Made by a program: the position numbers and the translations under genes. Source: Gillisella taibaishanensis (GTDB lineage: Bacteria; Pseudomonadota; Alphaproteobacteria; Rhizobiales; Rhizobiaceae). Taken from it: DNA of 64,000 bases. Shown one piece after another: positions 62,352-64,000 of the stretch; positions within the stretch are counted from its first letter, which is position 1, and each line of letters begins with the position of its first letter. Location of the stretch: NCBI RefSeq assembly GCF_001938985.1, contig NZ_MKIN01000019.1, positions 62,001-126,000 of the forward strand. Direction: 5' to 3'. The notes below the pieces were generated by a model, which was not told the DNA's origin, did not search any database, and saw only the letters and a program-made list of their open reading frames with translations.

Positions 62352-63190
62352 TGAAATTTCTATCCAATCTGCTCCTCCTGCCGCTGATGTTGGCCTCGGG
62401 CTGCACCGTTGCCGACGACCCTTTCCTCACTGCATCGACCGGGAAGCCGAAGTATGGACAAGCGTCGGCCCACGAAATTCCGCAGGCTATGGCACTCGCG
62501 TCCATTCCGGCGCTTGCTGCGAAGGTTGCCAGCACCCGCGAGACGGAGAAAGACGATGCCCTTGTACAAAGGGTCCTCTATCGCAACGGCAGCGACATCG
62601 CGGGCGAGAATGCCCTGACGCTGGAAACCGGGAAGCCTGGGAATATTCGCTTCCGCCATGGCCCAACAGTCGCCCAATTGGCGAGAGAACTGCGCGCGGC
62701 GTTCCCGGACGTTGTCATGCAGCCACTTCCTGCAAATCGGGCCAATGCTTACGGTCCCTATGGTCTGGCGATGGGCCGGTCGAGCGGCGGCAGTCGCTGT
62801 GTCTTCGCGTGGCAATTGATCCCGGCGAATGCGCAGGACCCGAAACCACATATTCTGCGTCTGCGTTACTGCGACCCGCAGATGAATGAAACAGTCTTGT
62901 CTTCATTGATGGATGGTCTGATCCTGCGGCAAAGCGCGGCTGCAGTCAGCTATAGCTACGCACCACCGGTCAATGGCTATGCCTCCGCCCAATCATCGCC
63001 GATGATCCAAGCGCCAATGAACCAAGCGGCTATCAACCAAGCGCAGGTGGCAGCTCAAGATGCCGACGCAGCGCCCGAGCAGCTGAAGCCGAAACTGGCC
63101 ATCAAACACCGCGTAATTGCCGCAGCCAAGCCCGCAACGCCGCCAGCTAAGCAAGTGGCGACAGGGCCAATCATTCCACTGCCCGACTGA
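62351..63190 (+). CDS. bcsN: Cellulose biosynthesis lipoprotein BcsN
   Basis: A 279-aa lipoprotein. Residues 8-18 (LLPLMLASGCT) form a lipobox with Cys at about 18. The central domain (VLYRNGSDIAGENALTLETG; VAQLARELRAAFPDVVMQP; SRCVFAWQLI) resembles BcsN, a component of alphaproteobacterial cellulose operons. The C-terminal third is low-complexity, Gln/Ala/Pro rich, ending IIPLPD. Its ATG overlaps the preceding stop by one base. Role in secretion is not established. Confidence 0.78.
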   Translation: MKFLSNLLLLPLMLASGCTVADDPFLTASTGKPKYGQASAHEIPQAMALASIPALAAKVASTRETEKDDALVQRVLYRNGSDIAGENALTLETGKPGNIRFRHGPTVAQLARELRAAFPDVVMQPLPANRANAYGPYGLAMGRSSGGSRCVFAWQLIPANAQDPKPHILRLRYCDPQMNETVLSSLMDGLILRQSAAAVSYSYAPPVNGYASAQSSPMIQAPMNQAAINQAQVAAQDADAAPEQLKPKLAIKHRVIAAAKPATPPAKQVATGPIIPLPD

Positions 63191-63196
63191 CTTGGT

Positions 63197-64000
63197 TCAA
63201 TAGCCTGTCATTTCCAGATAACCGGTGCCGGATTGGCTTCCGGAAAAGCGGATCGGCCCTTCCCAGTAGGAAAAGGTCATCGGCATCCAGCTTTGCGGAT
63301 TGAGCGGTGTCGTCTTGATCGATAGGCCTTTGGCCGGTAGGTCCAGTTGCCACTCGACAGGCAAGGACCTTCCAGCGAACTGCGCCTGTTTAAGCGGGGT
63401 AAGCTTCAGGGCACCCGGCGGCATCGGTTCCGGCTTTCCGTCGGGTGTGATCCAGGTCGAGACCGTGTAGTCATCGGCCTTGCCGCGCAGGTGATAGCCC
63501 ATCAGCTTGGCGCCGTCATCGAAATGCAGCGAAAACCAGTCCCAACCCTTCTGCTCGGCGGAAAGCGGTTGCGATGACCATTCGCGGTCGAGCCATGCCT
63601 TGCCGGTGACGCTAACGTCGCCGGACGGCAAATGCAGCACGCCGTCGACTGTGTAGAAAGGCTGCGAATAGTAGTAACTCGCCTGTCCTTCTGCCGATTT
63701 GACCGAATAGCCATTATCCCCCTGCGGCACCAACGGGCCGGTGGCTTTAAGGCCGAGATCATAGCCGAAATCGCTGCCATGGGCTCGAACCGCCAGATCA
63801 GCCATTGCATCTTTTGACGGATCGGCTGGCCCCTCCGCCGTCAATCCCCAGTCATCGATCCAGGCCTTGAAGGGCGCGAGGGTCACACCGGCTTGGCCAA
63901 TACCGCCACGCGCAAATTTTTCGGCGGTATATTGATGCTCCGACGTTGTCAGCGCCGCATGCGCCATCCAGATTTGCGGGCTGTCCCAGCCCTTCACATC
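63197..64000 (-). CDS. AttH/CrtC-type lipocalin-like protein (N-terminus beyond right edge)
   Basis: At least 267 residues of a protein with two lipocalin-like domains. Recognisable parts are WDSPQIWMAHAALTTSEHQY, DNGYSVKSAEGQASYYYSQP, the segment with LDREWSSQPLSAEQKGWDWF (conserved DREWSSQ and WDWF) and the C-terminal SYWEGPIRFSG. AttH of Agrobacterium and carotenoid 1,2-hydratase (CrtC) share this fold. The frame continues past base 64000, so the start is not seen. It is convergent with bcsN, 6 nt apart. Enzymatic role unknown. Confidence 0.83.
   Translation of the reverse strand, partial: DVKGWDSPQIWMAHAALTTSEHQYTAEKFARGGIGQAGVTLAPFKAWIDDWGLTAEGPADPSKDAMADLAVRAHGSDFGYDLGLKATGPLVPQGDNGYSVKSAEGQASYYYSQPFYTVDGVLHLPSGDVSVTGKAWLDREWSSQPLSAEQKGWDWFSLHFDDGAKLMGYHLRGKADDYTVSTWITPDGKPEPMPPGALKLTPLKQAQFAGRSLPVEWQLDLPAKGLSIKTTPLNPQSWMPMTFSYWEGPIRFSGSQSGTGYLEMTGY

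Overview
The window looks like part of a secondary replicon (large plasmid or chromid) of a Rhizobiaceae bacterium of the Agrobacterium/Rhizobium/Allorhizobium type. The case rests on a complete repABC replication and partition operon (47.8-52.0 kb, minus strand) with a candidate antisense ctRNA between repB and repC, 16-bp palindromes of the repABC parS type, a plasmid protein of the RHE_PE00001/DUF1612 family, ExoD, an alphaproteobacterial-type cellulose operon with BcsN, an AttH-like lipocalin protein, and short intergenic palindromic repeats of a kind I recall from rhizobial genomes. Gene content is mostly catabolic and transport cassettes, each with its own regulator. I see no insertion sequence, prophage, CRISPR array, tRNA or rRNA.

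Layout from the left. 0-2 kb: end of a sulfate/thiosulfate ABC operon (cysT-cysW-cysA). 2.3-3.6 kb: GluP-type sugar MFS transporter. 3.7-7.8 kb: AraC regulator divergent from two tandem aldehyde dehydrogenase paralogues. 8.0-13.4 kb: furanose-type sugar ABC operon ytfQ-ytfR-ytfT-yjfF with a GntR/FCD regulator as last gene. 13.6-16.9 kb: plasmid-type DUF1612 gene, a small unknown gene, two perfect parS-like palindromes and a gene-poor stretch with a G-rich pentanucleotide repeat. 16.9-26.6 kb: a sugar-acid (L-idonate/ketogluconate-like) island: an ABC importer, a LacI/GntR-type repressor, gluconokinase, an IdnO-like SDR, a beta-hydroxyacid dehydrogenase, a D-isomer 2-hydroxyacid dehydrogenase and an IdnD-like zinc dehydrogenase. 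It is tied together by two copies of one 26-bp promoter/operator block whose core resembles the E. coli GntR/IdnR operator.

26.7-33.1 kb: YfeH-type carrier, DUF4334 protein, a third parS-like site, small stress-type proteins, DUF2934, a glycogen synthase and an AbgB-like M20 amidohydrolase. 33.3-36.4 kb: a cobalamin riboswitch in front of a BtuCDF-type importer. 36.5-41.1 kb: a homocysteine S-methyltransferase co-oriented with a polar amino acid ABC transporter, divergent from an Lrp/AsnC regulator. 41.1-44.2 kb: ExoD with a DUF1476 paralogue and a small secreted protein, a ureidoglycine aminohydrolase and an RNase H. 44.2-47.6 kb: a ybhP-ybhN-clsB set (membrane phospholipid functions). 47.8-52.0 kb: repCBA. 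52.3-54.5 kb: ethanolamine ammonia-lyase eutBC, a B12-dependent enzyme. 54.7-63.2 kb: DUF4142 protein, then a cellulose operon bcsA-bcsB-bcsK-like-bcsN with no GH8 endoglucanase gene inside it. The right edge cuts an AttH/CrtC-type lipocalin gene.

The genes were named by recognising motifs and overall family resemblance. No database search was run. Start codons were moved inward wherever an internal ATG has a good Shine-Dalgarno sequence or where an operon overlap (ATGA/TGATG) decides the matter.
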